Notes under the pieces: generated by a model
The model's database searches: none
The model's input: only the letters and a program-made list of their open reading frames with translations
What the model was told of the DNA's origin: nothing
From: UBA7803 sp041690675
GTDB taxonomy: Bacteria > Pseudomonadota > Gammaproteobacteria > Pseudomonadales > Azotimanducaceae
Length of the DNA stretch: 64,000 nucleotides
Reading direction: 5' to 3'
Assembly (NCBI GenBank): GCA_041690675.1
Contig: JAWLGU010000008.1
Coordinates: 25,680-89,679, forward strand
In this document: positions 25,320-33,298 of the stretch, one piece after another
Numbering within the stretch: the first letter of the stretch is position 1
How the letters are laid out: every line of letters starts with the position of its first letter
Position numbers and translations under genes: made by a program

Positions 25320-26144
25320 ATGACCGGATACACCACGAGCGAAGTCTCAGAGTTCATTGGCATCTCACCCTCCCAGGTAAGACACTTCGTCCGGCGCTCG
25401 TTGCTGGCCCCCCGGCGCAACGAGCGTGGCGAGTACGTCTTCGGCTTTCAGGACGTGGTGCTGCTGCGTACCGCCAAGAGCCTGATGGAGTCCCGGGTTT
25501 CCAGCCGCCGGGCGCTGCGCGCGCTGTTGCAGGTGCGGGCGGGGCTGGGTGCGAGGAAGGCGCTCACCGGAGTGCGCATTTACGTGGACGGCAACAACGT
25601 CATGGTGCGCGAGGACAATCTGCTCTGGGAGGCGGAAACGGGGCAGACCCATTTCGATTTCGGCGCCCGGGGCGCGGCCACGGCCCCGCCGGTGGCGCGG
25701 CTGTCGGACCGCAGCCTCATCGTCGCGCGGGAAGCGGATACCCTGGACAGCGACGAGTGGTACAACCTGGGCCTCGACCTGGAGGAGGCCAACTCGCCCC
25801 GGGCCATGGACGCCTACGTCAAGGCTATCGAGCTCAACCCGCGCAATGCGGACGCTCACGTCAATCTCGGCCGCCTGCTGCAGCTTCGCGGTGATCTCAG
25901 GCGCGCCAAGCGTCACTACGAGCGGGCCGTGGACCTGGTGCCGACCCACCAGCTGGCGCTGTACAACCTGGGTACGGTATTCGACGAGCTGAACGAGCTG
26001 GATTCCGCGGCCGACTACTACCTGCGGGCGCCGTCGGTGCCCGACGCGCACTACAACCTGTCGCGCATATTCGAGATCCTCGGCGACGAGCTGGCGGCAC
26101 GCCGCCACATGCGCAGCTATCGGCAGCTCGTAGAGGTGGAATGA
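25320..26144 (+). CDS. MerR-like HTH protein with C-terminal TPRs
   Basis: 274-residue protein. Residues 1-75 are a MerR-type winged helix (YTTSEVSEFIGISPSQVRHFVRR, a recognition helix, then FGFQDVVLLRTAKSLMES). A linker with a short beta segment follows (about 80-130). Residues 140-265 contain three or four TPR motifs (WYNLGLDLEE, AHVNLGRLLQLRGDLRRA, ALYNLGTVFDELNELDSA). No metal-binding cysteines are seen, so it is not a classical metal sensor; the TPRs may bind a protein partner. ATG at 25320 is the first start in the fold. The 3' end is 7 nt from a convergent gene. Confidence 0.82.
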   Translation: MTGYTTSEVSEFIGISPSQVRHFVRRSLLAPRRNERGEYVFGFQDVVLLRTAKSLMESRVSSRRALRALLQVRAGLGARKALTGVRIYVDGNNVMVREDNLLWEAETGQTHFDFGARGAATAPPVARLSDRSLIVAREADTLDSDEWYNLGLDLEEANSPRAMDAYVKAIELNPRNADAHVNLGRLLQLRGDLRRAKRHYERAVDLVPTHQLALYNLGTVFDELNELDSAADYYLRAPSVPDAHYNLSRIFEILGDELAARRHMRSYRQLVEVE

Positions 26145-26151
26145 TCCCGCG

Positions 26152-27030
26152 TCAGGACTGGTAGCGGTACGCCTGCCGCAACAGAGCCTGGGCGTCGATG
26201 TTCCCCTCCTGGCAGGCGCGGACCCGATCCATCCGGAACACGTAGTAGCGGGTCAGCTCCGCCTCACGCACCACCAGGTCGAGACGCTGATCCGCGGGGA
26301 GGGACCTGAAGGTGGCGCCGTAGCCGCAGACGGCCCGAGCCACCGCGTCGTCCACCGTGGCGGGCTCGACGCCATCCTGAGATTCCTCCGCCGGCGTACC
26401 GTCGGTGATTTCTCGCCGCAGCGCGTCCGCCTCCCGCTCCAGCTCGAGCTCTTCCTGGTTCAGCGCCTCCAGCTCCGCTCGCAGGCGCTCGATGTCGGCC
26501 CCCACCGTGGCGGCAGTCTCGGCGTCCTCCACGCGCAGCAGCGCCCGCCGCCGTTCTCTGAGCTCGGCACGCAGCGCGCGCTGCTCTGCGCGAACCGCCC
26601 GCGCCGATTCGCGTATCGCCCGCAGCTCCTCGAGCTCCTCCTGCTGATGCCGGGTGAGTCCCAGGTCGAGCTCCGCGAGGATGTCGTGAATCATGTCGGG
26701 AATGTCCTCCAGCCGGGCGGTGTCCGGGTCGATGCGCACCCGCCCGTCCTGCAGGCGGAGCCAGGGCCGGGTCAGCTCCACGAGCACGAGCACGCCCTGG
26801 TCCACCAGGTAGCCGGCTTCCACCCGGGCCACGCGCAGGCTTTCCGGCAGGTTCTCGGCCAGGGCTGCACGCATCACGTCAGCGCCGATGCGAAGCTCCC
26901 GGCGCATGGCCGGATAGCCCGCCGGCTCCCGGGAGGCGGCGGGCGCCTGGGCGCCCCGGGTGGCCGCTGGCAGGAGCAGGAGCGCGGCGCAGAGCACCAC
27001 GCTGCACAGCCGGGTCGGAGCGGCACTCAC
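26152..27030 (-). CDS. Exported coiled-coil protein, unknown function
   Basis: 292-residue protein with a signal peptide (LCSVVLCAALLLLPAATRGAQA). A folded N-terminal part (50-115) is followed by a strong Glu/Arg/Leu heptad coiled coil (about 118-205) and a C-terminal domain with two cysteines (CGYGATFRSLP and RACQEGNI). No family recognised. GTG at 27030 overlaps the anti-sigma stop by 4 bp, so it is the distal gene of a sigma/anti-sigma unit and is presumably periplasmic. It may be a signal input for, or a target of, that pathway; this is inference. Confidence 0.65.
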   Translation of the reverse strand: MSAAPTRLCSVVLCAALLLLPAATRGAQAPAASREPAGYPAMRRELRIGADVMRAALAENLPESLRVARVEAGYLVDQGVLVLVELTRPWLRLQDGRVRIDPDTARLEDIPDMIHDILAELDLGLTRHQQEELEELRAIRESARAVRAEQRALRAELRERRRALLRVEDAETAATVGADIERLRAELEALNQEELELEREADALRREITDGTPAEESQDGVEPATVDDAVARAVCGYGATFRSLPADQRLDLVVREAELTRYYVFRMDRVRACQEGNIDAQALLRQAYRYQS

Positions 27031-27350
27031 AGCGGTTCCCGGCCCGCGGGCCCGGCGGCGGGCTGGAGCCGGCCGCGCAATCGGTCGAGCTCACGCTGGC
27101 TCTCCTCTGCGCCGGCCGGGGGCCTGCCGGCGTGCCACGGCACATCACGGACCCCCGGGACGGGATCCCAGGGTGGCGGCACCACCTCGCGCCAGACCCG
27201 CGCCCGCGCGCGCATGGCGGTGATGTCGTCCGCCGTGGCCCGGCATTCGCGGCAGGCGTCCAGATGGGTGTCCAGGCCCCGCTGGATCGCCGGGGCCGCC
27301 GCCTCGTCGAGTTGCGGGAGCAGGACGTCTCGGGCTTCATCACAACGCAT
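27027..27350 (-). CDS. Anti-sigma factor with zinc-finger (HC2-like)
   Basis: 107-residue protein with the HC2 zinc-binding signature: an N-terminal cysteine (MRCDEARD) and H-x3-C-x2-C (HLDACREC, about residues 29-36). This is the anti-sigma domain that clasps ECF sigma factors. The second half has no membrane helix, so it is a soluble anti-sigma or a truncated membrane one. Its start overlaps the 3' end of the sigma remnant by 11 bp, the usual sigma/anti-sigma coupling. Since the sigma gene is broken, this protein may have lost its partner. Confidence 0.7.
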   Translation of the reverse strand: MRCDEARDVLLPQLDEAAAPAIQRGLDTHLDACRECRATADDITAMRARARVWREVVPPPWDPVPGVRDVPWHAGRPPAGAEESQRELDRLRGRLQPAAGPAGREPL

Positions 27351-27543
27351 CTCGGAGCTCCTCGTGGTCTCTCAGCTTGCGCAGCGCGGCGTAGAGCCGC
27401 GTCTTCGCCGTGTTGGGGGATATGCCCAGCTGCGTGGCCACGTCGAGCCAGGCCGGAAAGGCGCCATCGCCGCGGTAGCCGGGCAGGTTCCGGTACACGC
27501 CCATGAAGATGTCCTGCATCTCGTCGGACGCTGCGCCAGGCAT
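27340..27543 (-). pseudogene. Collapsed ECF sigma factor gene
   Basis: A 67-codon frame keeps two pieces of an ECF sigma factor. One is part of region 2 (DEMQDIFMGVYRNLPGYRG, ending FPAWL). The other is region 4 with the recognition helix (DVATQLGISPNTAKTRLYAAL). These are joined directly; the end of region 2, the linker and the start of region 4 (about 80 residues) are missing. The N-terminal region 2.1 is missing too, with an in-frame stop 9 nt upstream of the ATG. Only 62 nt separate it from feoB. The parts are in one frame, so an internal in-frame deletion or an assembly collapse is more likely than random decay. It could hardly bind core polymerase normally. Confidence 0.65.
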
Positions 27544-27605
27544 GCGCCGTCATTCTCGTGGTCGTCAGCTACAGGGTCGGCCTTCGGCGGCAAAAAGTTC
27601 TGCCG

Positions 27606-29780
27606 TCATTCCACGGAGACCAGCGGTATCAGGCGTTGCTCTCTGCGTCGGCCGTGGCGGATCAGCGCCGTGAACATGAGCGCCGCCAGGCCGGCCATCA
27701 GCGCGCACCAGATCAGCGTGGCCAGGGGCGATTCCGTGACGTGGCCGAGCTGGTAGACGACCACCGCCAGGGTGTAGGCCACGGTGAGGGACCAGCCGGC
27801 GCTGAAGGCGGCCCAGAAGGCTCCCTGCTCCTTGTAGATGACGCCCAGGGTGGCGACGCAGGGCATGTACAGCAGCACGAACAGCAGGTAGCTGAATGCC
27901 GCCAGGCCGCTGCCGAACAGCGTCTGCATGGCGGTGAGAGTGCCCGTGGCGATCTGCTGCGTCGCCGCCACCTGCTCGGTGTCGGACAGGTCCCCCAAGT
28001 CCAGCCCCAGGGGGTCTGCCACGGCCTCGCTCAGCGCGGTCAGATTCTCCGGCACGCTGCGGAACGCCGCGTGAACGGTGGCTAGCAGGTCCGTTTCCTC
28101 GGCACCGGCTTCGGGGGCGTACAGGGCATCGAGGGTGCCCACCACCACTTCCTTGGCGAAGACGCCGGTGAAGATACCGACGGTGGCGGGCCAGTTCTCC
28201 TCGCGAATCCCCATGGGGGCGAACACCGGCGTGATGGTGCGGCCGATGGCGGAGAGGACGGATTTCTCACTGTCCTGGTTTCCCAGGCTGCCGTCCACGC
28301 CCACGCTGTTGATGGTGTTGAGGATCACCACCACCGCCACGATGGCCTTGCCCGCCCGCAGCACGAAACCTTTCAGACGCTGCCAGGTCTGCAGCAGGAG
28401 GCCCTTCAGGGTAGGCAGGTGATAGGCGGGGAGCTCCAGCAGGAACGGGCTCGCCGGGGATCGGATCAGATAACGCTTCACCACCAGGGCCGAGAGCACC
28501 GCTACCACGATACCGATGACGTAGAGGGCGAACACCACGTTCTGCCCGTTGCTGGGGAAGAAGGCCGCGGCGAACAGGGCGTACACGGTGAGCCGCGCGC
28601 CACAGGACATGTACGGGGCCATGATGGTGGTGAGAATACGGTCGGGCTGGTTGTCCAGGGTGCGGGTGGCCATCACCGCCGGGACGTTGCAGCCGAAGCC
28701 CACCACCAGCGGCACAAAGGATTTGCCCGGCAGGCCGAGCCTGCGCAGCAGGCGGTCGACGATGAACGCCACCCGGCCCATGTAGCCGGTATCCTCGAGG
28801 AACGACAGCGCCAGGAACAGGGCGCCGATCACCGGCACGAAGGTGCCCACCAGTTGCACGCCGCCGCCGACCCCGTCCGCCAGCAGCGCGATGAGCCATC
28901 CCGGCAGGCCGAGCTCGGCGAGCATCATCCGGGGCCCTTCCACGAAGATCACGGCGCCGAGCAGGTCGAAAAAGTCGATGAAGGCGGAGCCCACGTTGAT
29001 GGCGAATAGAAACATCAGGTACATGACCCCGAGGAACACGGGGAACGCCAGGTAACGATTGAGCACCACCGCGTCGATTCGGTCGGTGATCGTGCGCCGT
29101 ACCGGCGTCGCGTGGACGCAGTCCGCCAGCAGCCGGTCGATATAGCCGTAGCGCGCGGCCGGATCGGGAAAGGGCTTGCGGGCTGCCACGGCCGGGTTGA
29201 AGCGGACGCTCTCGATGGCGTCCTTCAGGGCGCCGATGCCCTCGCCCCGGCTCGCTACCACCGGCACCACCGGACATCCCAACTCGTTGCCGAGCCGGTA
29301 GGTGTCGATGTGCATCCCGTGACGGTCCGCCACGTCCACCATGTTCAGCGCCACCACCACAGGGCATCCCTGCTCCAGCAGCTCGGTAGTGAGGTACAGA
29401 CCGCGGGCGAGGCTCGAGGCGTCGATGACGTTGATGATCACGTCCGGCGGCGCCACGTCCGCGGCGACCCGGCCGCTCAGATAATCCCGGGCAAGCTGCT
29501 CGTCCAACGCGCCGCTCACCGGGGTGAGGCTGTAGGTGCCGGGCAGGTCCACCACTTCCACCTGCTCGTCGCCATGAGCGAAGTGACCGGTCTTGCGCTC
29601 CACCGTCACCCCCGGCCAGTTGCCCACTCGCTGCCGGGCTCCGGTGAGTGCGTTGAACAGGGTGGTCTTGCCGCAGTTGGGATTACCCACCAGGGCTACC
29701 GTGGTGCGGGCCCGTGCGTGGCCTGACGCCGCCTTGTTCGCGGAGGTCGGAACGTTCACTCCCGCTCCAGCAGTAGACAT
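27606..29780 (-). CDS. feoB: Ferrous iron transporter FeoB
   Basis: 724-residue inner-membrane Fe(II) transporter. The N-terminal G domain has G1 GNPNCGKT (32-39), G3 DLPGTYSL, G4 NMVD and G5 SRGEG. Two Gate regions follow in the polytopic part (FGCNVPAVMATRTL and CGARLTVYALF). Slightly short compared with E. coli FeoB (773) but complete. ATG at 29780 lies inside feoA (25-bp overlap), so translation is coupled. Expression is probably iron-repressed through the Fur box upstream of feoA. No feoC is present. Confidence 0.96.
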   Translation of the reverse strand: MSTAGAGVNVPTSANKAASGHARARTTVALVGNPNCGKTTLFNALTGARQRVGNWPGVTVERKTGHFAHGDEQVEVVDLPGTYSLTPVSGALDEQLARDYLSGRVAADVAPPDVIINVIDASSLARGLYLTTELLEQGCPVVVALNMVDVADRHGMHIDTYRLGNELGCPVVPVVASRGEGIGALKDAIESVRFNPAVAARKPFPDPAARYGYIDRLLADCVHATPVRRTITDRIDAVVLNRYLAFPVFLGVMYLMFLFAINVGSAFIDFFDLLGAVIFVEGPRMMLAELGLPGWLIALLADGVGGGVQLVGTFVPVIGALFLALSFLEDTGYMGRVAFIVDRLLRRLGLPGKSFVPLVVGFGCNVPAVMATRTLDNQPDRILTTIMAPYMSCGARLTVYALFAAAFFPSNGQNVVFALYVIGIVVAVLSALVVKRYLIRSPASPFLLELPAYHLPTLKGLLLQTWQRLKGFVLRAGKAIVAVVVILNTINSVGVDGSLGNQDSEKSVLSAIGRTITPVFAPMGIREENWPATVGIFTGVFAKEVVVGTLDALYAPEAGAEETDLLATVHAAFRSVPENLTALSEAVADPLGLDLGDLSDTEQVAATQQIATGTLTAMQTLFGSGLAAFSYLLFVLLYMPCVATLGVIYKEQGAFWAAFSAGWSLTVAYTLAVVVYQLGHVTESPLATLIWCALMAGLAALMFTALIRHGRRREQRLIPLVSVE

Positions 29781-29986
29781 CCCGCTTCCCGGGGACGCAG
29801 CGCAAGGGAGAAGCCTCGGAAGCGAATCTCCACGGGGTCGCCGAGCGGCGCCACCCGGCGGATCTGCAACCCGGTGCCGGGGATGAGTCCCAGGCGCATG
29901 AGTTGGGCGGCGTAGGCGGAATCCTCCGCGTACCCGGCTACCCGGGCGCGGTCACCCACGCGAAGCTGTGAAAGGAGCACGGGCAT
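29756..29986 (-). CDS. feoA: FeoA, SH3-like partner of FeoB
   Basis: 76-residue SH3-fold protein: LRVGDRARVAGY, LMRLGLIPGTGLQIRRVAPLGDPVEIRFRGFSLALRPREA is the standard FeoA pattern. It assists FeoB-mediated ferrous iron uptake in the cytosol. First gene of the feoAB operon, starting about 30 bp after a Fur-box-containing promoter. Confidence 0.95.
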   Translation of the reverse strand: MPVLLSQLRVGDRARVAGYAEDSAYAAQLMRLGLIPGTGLQIRRVAPLGDPVEIRFRGFSLALRPREAGCLLLERE

Positions 29987-30018
29987 GAAGCACCCGAAAA
30001 CGCTACTGCTGGATGCCC

Positions 30019-30047
30019 ATTTAAATAGAAGTAATTCTCATTTGCAA
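30019..30047 (-). promoter_or_regulatory. Promoter of feoAB
   Basis: Reading the minus strand: TTGCAA (30042-30047), 17-bp spacer, TTAAAT (30019-30024), in a marked AT-rich island. A second register six bases upstream (TTGCAG-N17-TTCTAT) is also possible. The Fur box sits between the two hexamers. Confidence 0.5.
30027..30045 (-). promoter_or_regulatory. Fur box upstream of feoA
   Basis: On the minus strand the 19-mer GCAAATGAGAATTACTTCT matches the GATAATGATAATCATTATC consensus at 11 of 19 positions, including the core AATGA-AAT-A. It overlaps the spacer of the feoA promoter, the classic position for iron-dependent repression, and faces the fur gene 19 bp away. Confidence 0.6.
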
Positions 30048-30063
30048 CTGCAACGGCGGGCAC

Positions 30064-30471
30064 TCACTTCTTGCCCTGGCGGCGCACGTACAGCACCAGC
30101 TCGTGGTCCACCAGCTCGAAGCCGTGCTCGGCGGCGATCTCCTTCTGCAGCTTCTCGATGCGCTCGTTGACGAACTCGAGCACCTGGCCCGTGTCCACGT
30201 CCACCATGTGATCATGGTGCTCGTCCGGCGCCAGCTCGTAGACCGCGTGACCGTCGGCGAAATTGTGGCGCTGCACGATGCCCGCCGACTCGAACTGGGT
30301 GAGCACCCGGTAGACCGTGGCCAGGCCTACCGAGTCCTCGGTGTCCAGCAGGGCCTTGTAGACCTCCTCGGCGCTCAGGTGGTGCGGGTCGGCGCTCTCG
30401 AGAACCTCCAGAACCTTCAGCCTGGGCAGCGTGACTTTGAGTCCGGCGCGTTTGATGTCGGTGGCGGTCAA
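30064..30471 (-). CDS. fur: Ferric uptake regulator Fur
   Basis: 135-residue Fur. It has an N-terminal winged helix (GLKVTLPRLKVLEVLE, LATVYRVLTQFE) and the metal-sensing HHDHMVDVDTGQV (His85-His88). The two Cys-x2-Cys pairs that bind structural zinc in E. coli Fur are absent, as in Pseudomonas-type Fur proteins. It likely represses feoAB through the adjacent Fur box. It is transcribed divergently from the SDR gene and shares its orientation with feoAB. Confidence 0.94.
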   Translation of the reverse strand: MTATDIKRAGLKVTLPRLKVLEVLESADPHHLSAEEVYKALLDTEDSVGLATVYRVLTQFESAGIVQRHNFADGHAVYELAPDEHHDHMVDVDTGQVLEFVNERIEKLQKEIAAEHGFELVDHELVLYVRRQGKK

Positions 30472-30604
30472 GAGCTGGTCCCCGCGTGGGCGGTCGATCG
30501 GTGATCGGGCGGTGTGATGGAGGCGAAGTTAACCGCAAGCCGGCGGCGAGGTCCACCGCGGTATGTACAATCGTCCGTCGGCACGATGACACGCTGGAGG
30601 CGAG

Positions 30605-31396
30605 ATGGCAGATCTGTCGGGAAAGGTGGCCTTGGTGACGGGCGGCAGCCGGGGCGTCGGCCGCGGCATCGCCGAAGGGCTGGCCGAGGCCGGCGCCACG
30701 GTCTACGTCACCGGCCGTAGCGAAAGCTTCGACGATCCGCCCGCGGAGCGCACCATCCAGGCCACCGCCCGAGCCCTGGAACAGCTCGGGGGGCGGGGCA
30801 TCCCGGTGCGGGTGGATCACCGGCGCGATTCGGAGGTGCGGGCGCTGCTGCGCCGGGTCCGGGACGAGCAGGGGCGCCTGGACGTCCTGGTGAACAATGC
30901 CTACCACGTCCCGGACCTGGCCACCCTCGGCCGACCTTTCTGGGAGCTGCCCGTGTCTCTGTGGGACGAGGTCTGCGGGGTAGGGCTCAGGGGCTACTAC
31001 GTGACGGCCGCATTCGCTGCGCCCCTGATGGTGGCTCAGGGCGGCGGCCTCATCGTCAACGTGTCCTCCATGGCTGGTGGCCGCTACGCCGTCGGCACCG
31101 CCTACGGCACGGGCAAGGCTGCGGTGGAGCGCATGGCTCGGGACATGGCCCTGGAGCTGGAACCCCACGGGGTGACTGCCCTGGCCCTGCGGCCGGGGGT
31201 GGTGAAGACCGAGCTGGTGCTCGAGGCGGCGTCCCGCGGTCTGCTCGACGTGGACCTCAAGCGCGCCCAGTCGCCGCGCTTCGTGGGCCGCTGCGTCGCT
31301 GCCCTGGCCATGGACCCGGACGTGATGGAGAAGACCGGCGGCGCGTTCGAGGTGGCGGAGCTGGCGAGGGAGTACAGGTTCAGTGAGATTAAGTAA
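30605..31396 (+). CDS. SDR oxidoreductase, DHRS1-like
   Basis: 263-residue short-chain dehydrogenase. Cofactor motif TGGSRGVGRG (12-21), NNAYH in place of NNAG, catalytic Ser in NVSSMAGG and YGTGK with the Tyr/Lys pair. The long loop after the second strand and the FWELP-SLWDEVCGVGLRGYY block resemble the DHRS1 group of SDRs. Substrate unknown. RBS is GGAGGCGAG. The stop is followed at once by the heptamer repeat element. Confidence 0.88.
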   Translation: MADLSGKVALVTGGSRGVGRGIAEGLAEAGATVYVTGRSESFDDPPAERTIQATARALEQLGGRGIPVRVDHRRDSEVRALLRRVRDEQGRLDVLVNNAYHVPDLATLGRPFWELPVSLWDEVCGVGLRGYYVTAAFAAPLMVAQGGGLIVNVSSMAGGRYAVGTAYGTGKAAVERMARDMALELEPHGVTALALRPGVVKTELVLEAASRGLLDVDLKRAQSPRFVGRCVAALAMDPDVMEKTGGAFEVAELAREYRFSEIK

Positions 31397-31503
31397 TCGC
31401 TATCCGCTATCCGCTATCCGCTATCCGCTGGAGGGTCATCCCTGAACGCTGATTCTTGCGTAGCGCCTCTTGCGTAGAGCGGACAGCGGAAAGCGGACAG
31501 CGA
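31397..31503. repeat. Heptamer inverted-repeat element, copy 1
   Basis: Left arm (31397-31429): four and a half copies of the heptamer GCTATCC. Right arm (31478-31502): AGCGGAC, AGCGGAA, AGCGGAC, AGCG, which read on the other strand are (G/T)TCCGCT units. The arms can pair into a long imperfect hairpin. The 48-bp core contains GATT-N8-GCGCCTCTTGC. It fills the gap between the convergent SDR and Ldh2-type genes completely, so it could act as a bidirectional terminator. Copy 2 is at 62605-62726. Confidence 0.7.
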
Positions 31504-31511
31504 ATGCCCCT

Positions 31512-32558
31512 TCACATCTCCAGCCCGATCCCAACCACCTCCGCCGCCTTCTCAATCCCCGCCCAGGTGTTGTCGTCGATGGGCAGGCCTTCGGCCAGGC
31601 GTGCCGCCCGGGCTTCCTGCTCCGGCTCGCCCGGCAGGCGCACCCGATCGAAGCCCCGCGCCGGGGTGGTGCTCGTCAGGTACTCCGTCATGGCCCGCAC
31701 CTCGTGGTGGAAACGCTCGATCCCGCCGAACGCCGCGGGGTCGATGACGAGCATGAGCATGTGGTTGACGATGGTGTTCTCCCGGGGGTTGTCCGGCTGG
31801 GCGGTCCACTCGCCGGCCAGGGCGCCGCCGAGCAACTCGCACATCACCGCCAGACCGTAGCCTTTGTGGCCCCCGAACGGTCCCAGGGCGCCGAACGGCT
31901 CCTCGAACATCACCGCCGGGTTGGTGGTGGGGACCCCCTCGTGATCCACCAGCGCGCCCTCGGCCACCGGCTCCCCCTTCATGTGCGCCACCCGTACCTT
32001 GCCCAGGGCGACGGCGCTCGTGGCCATGTCCAGCACCAGCGGCTCCTCGCCCGGGCGCGGAACCACGCAGCAGAACGGGTTGGTGGTCATGCGTCGCTCC
32101 CGGCCGCCGTAGGGCGAGACCTGGGGCGGGTGGCCCACCACGTTGACGAAGTGGATGGAGACGAACCCGGCTTCGCCGCAGATCTCGCCGTAGGTACCGA
32201 TGCGGCCGAGATGGTGGCAGTTGCGCACGCCCATGCAGACCACGCCCGTCTGTCGCACCCGCTGCAGGGCCAGCTCGGTAGCCTCCCGGCCCACCACCTG
32301 ACCGAACCCCATGCCGCCGTCCACCAGCATCACCGCGCCGTTGTCGCGGATCACCCGGGCGTGCGCGTCGGTCACCAGCGTGCCGTTGCGGATGTTGTTG
32401 ACGTAAGCCGGGATCATGCCCACGCCGTGGCTGTCGTGCCCCTTGAGATTCGCGGTGACCAGGTGAGCGGCCACTTCCCGCGCGACGGCTTCGGCGCTGC
32501 CGGCGGCCACGAAGATGCGGGTGACCAGCTCCGTCAGCCGGACGTGATCGATGAGCAT
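31512..32558 (-). CDS. Malate/L-lactate dehydrogenase family (Ldh2)
   Basis: 348-residue NAD(P)-dependent 2-oxoacid reductase of the non-Rossmann Ldh2/MDH2 family: KGHDSHGVGMIPAY, RNCHHLGRIGTYGE, MTTNPFC, LDMATS and GGHKGYGLAVMCELL are its conserved blocks. Possible substrates are malate, lactate, sulfolactate or ureidoglycolate; the sequence alone does not say which. Convergent with the SDR gene and divergent from the nitroreductase gene. Confidence 0.9.
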   Translation of the reverse strand: MLIDHVRLTELVTRIFVAAGSAEAVAREVAAHLVTANLKGHDSHGVGMIPAYVNNIRNGTLVTDAHARVIRDNGAVMLVDGGMGFGQVVGREATELALQRVRQTGVVCMGVRNCHHLGRIGTYGEICGEAGFVSIHFVNVVGHPPQVSPYGGRERRMTTNPFCCVVPRPGEEPLVLDMATSAVALGKVRVAHMKGEPVAEGALVDHEGVPTTNPAVMFEEPFGALGPFGGHKGYGLAVMCELLGGALAGEWTAQPDNPRENTIVNHMLMLVIDPAAFGGIERFHHEVRAMTEYLTSTTPARGFDRVRLPGEPEQEARAARLAEGLPIDDNTWAGIEKAAEVVGIGLEM

Positions 32559-32615
32559 GACGTTCCCTCCTCGGTTTTTGATAGATTACCCGATCACGCA
32601 GCACGGGGACGCTGG

Positions 32616-33278
32616 ATGGACATCGACCGCATCGGGGAGGACGTGGGCCTGTTCGAAGCCATCCGCACCTGCCGCGCCATCCGCCGGCTGAAGCCAGACC
32701 CTGTCCCCGAGGCGTTGATCCGCAAGGTCTGCGAGGCGGGCACCTTCGCCCCCAGCGGCGGCAACCGACAGCCGTGGATCTTCGTGGCGGTCACCGATCC
32801 CGAGCGCCGCGCCTTCATCGCCGAGCGCTACCGGTCGGCGTTTCAGAGCTACATCGCGCCGGCCGTGCGGGCCGCCGAGGCGCCGGACTACCCCGAGAGC
32901 AAGCGCCGCAACATGCGAGCCGCCATCCATCTGGCGGAGCACCTCCACGAAGCGCCCGTGCACCTGTTCGTGGCCGGCTGGACCCGCCGCGGCGAGCCCC
33001 AGCTCCAGGCCCTGTATCCGGCGGTTCAGAACATCCTGCTGGCCTGCCGGGCGGTCGGGCTCGGCGCCAGCCTCACCACCACCCACCGCGCCCATCAGCG
33101 GGAGATCGACGAGTTCCTCGGGCTGTCCGAGGAGACCCCGAGCTGCGCGCTGATCCCCATCGGCTGGCCCCTCGGCAAGTACGGCCAGCCGCCGCGCAGG
33201 TCCGTGGACGAGGTCCTGTTCTTCGACCGGGTGGAGGGGCTCGATCTCGAGCGTCGGCCCCGCCGCCCATCCCCCTGA
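32616..33278 (+). CDS. Nitroreductase family flavoprotein
   Basis: 220-residue FMN-dependent nitroreductase: TCRAIRRLKPDPVPEALI and GTFAPSGGNRQPW give the FMN-binding N-terminus. PAVQNILLACRAVGLGASLTT is the conserved helix, and IPIGWPLGKYG the C-terminal FMN loop. Physiological substrates of the family are varied. ATG at 32616 has GGGGAC upstream. It lies 20 nt before the enoyl-CoA hydratase gene and likely shares its transcript. Confidence 0.87.
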   Translation: MDIDRIGEDVGLFEAIRTCRAIRRLKPDPVPEALIRKVCEAGTFAPSGGNRQPWIFVAVTDPERRAFIAERYRSAFQSYIAPAVRAAEAPDYPESKRRNMRAAIHLAEHLHEAPVHLFVAGWTRRGEPQLQALYPAVQNILLACRAVGLGASLTTTHRAHQREIDEFLGLSEETPSCALIPIGWPLGKYGQPPRRSVDEVLFFDRVEGLDLERRPRRPSP

Positions 33279-33298
33279 CGAACGCGGAAGGAAGCGCC

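Noticed and set aside
31397..31503. Possible CRISPR array because of short direct repeats
   Set aside because: Units are only 7 bp with no spacers, and the arms are inverted relative to each other.
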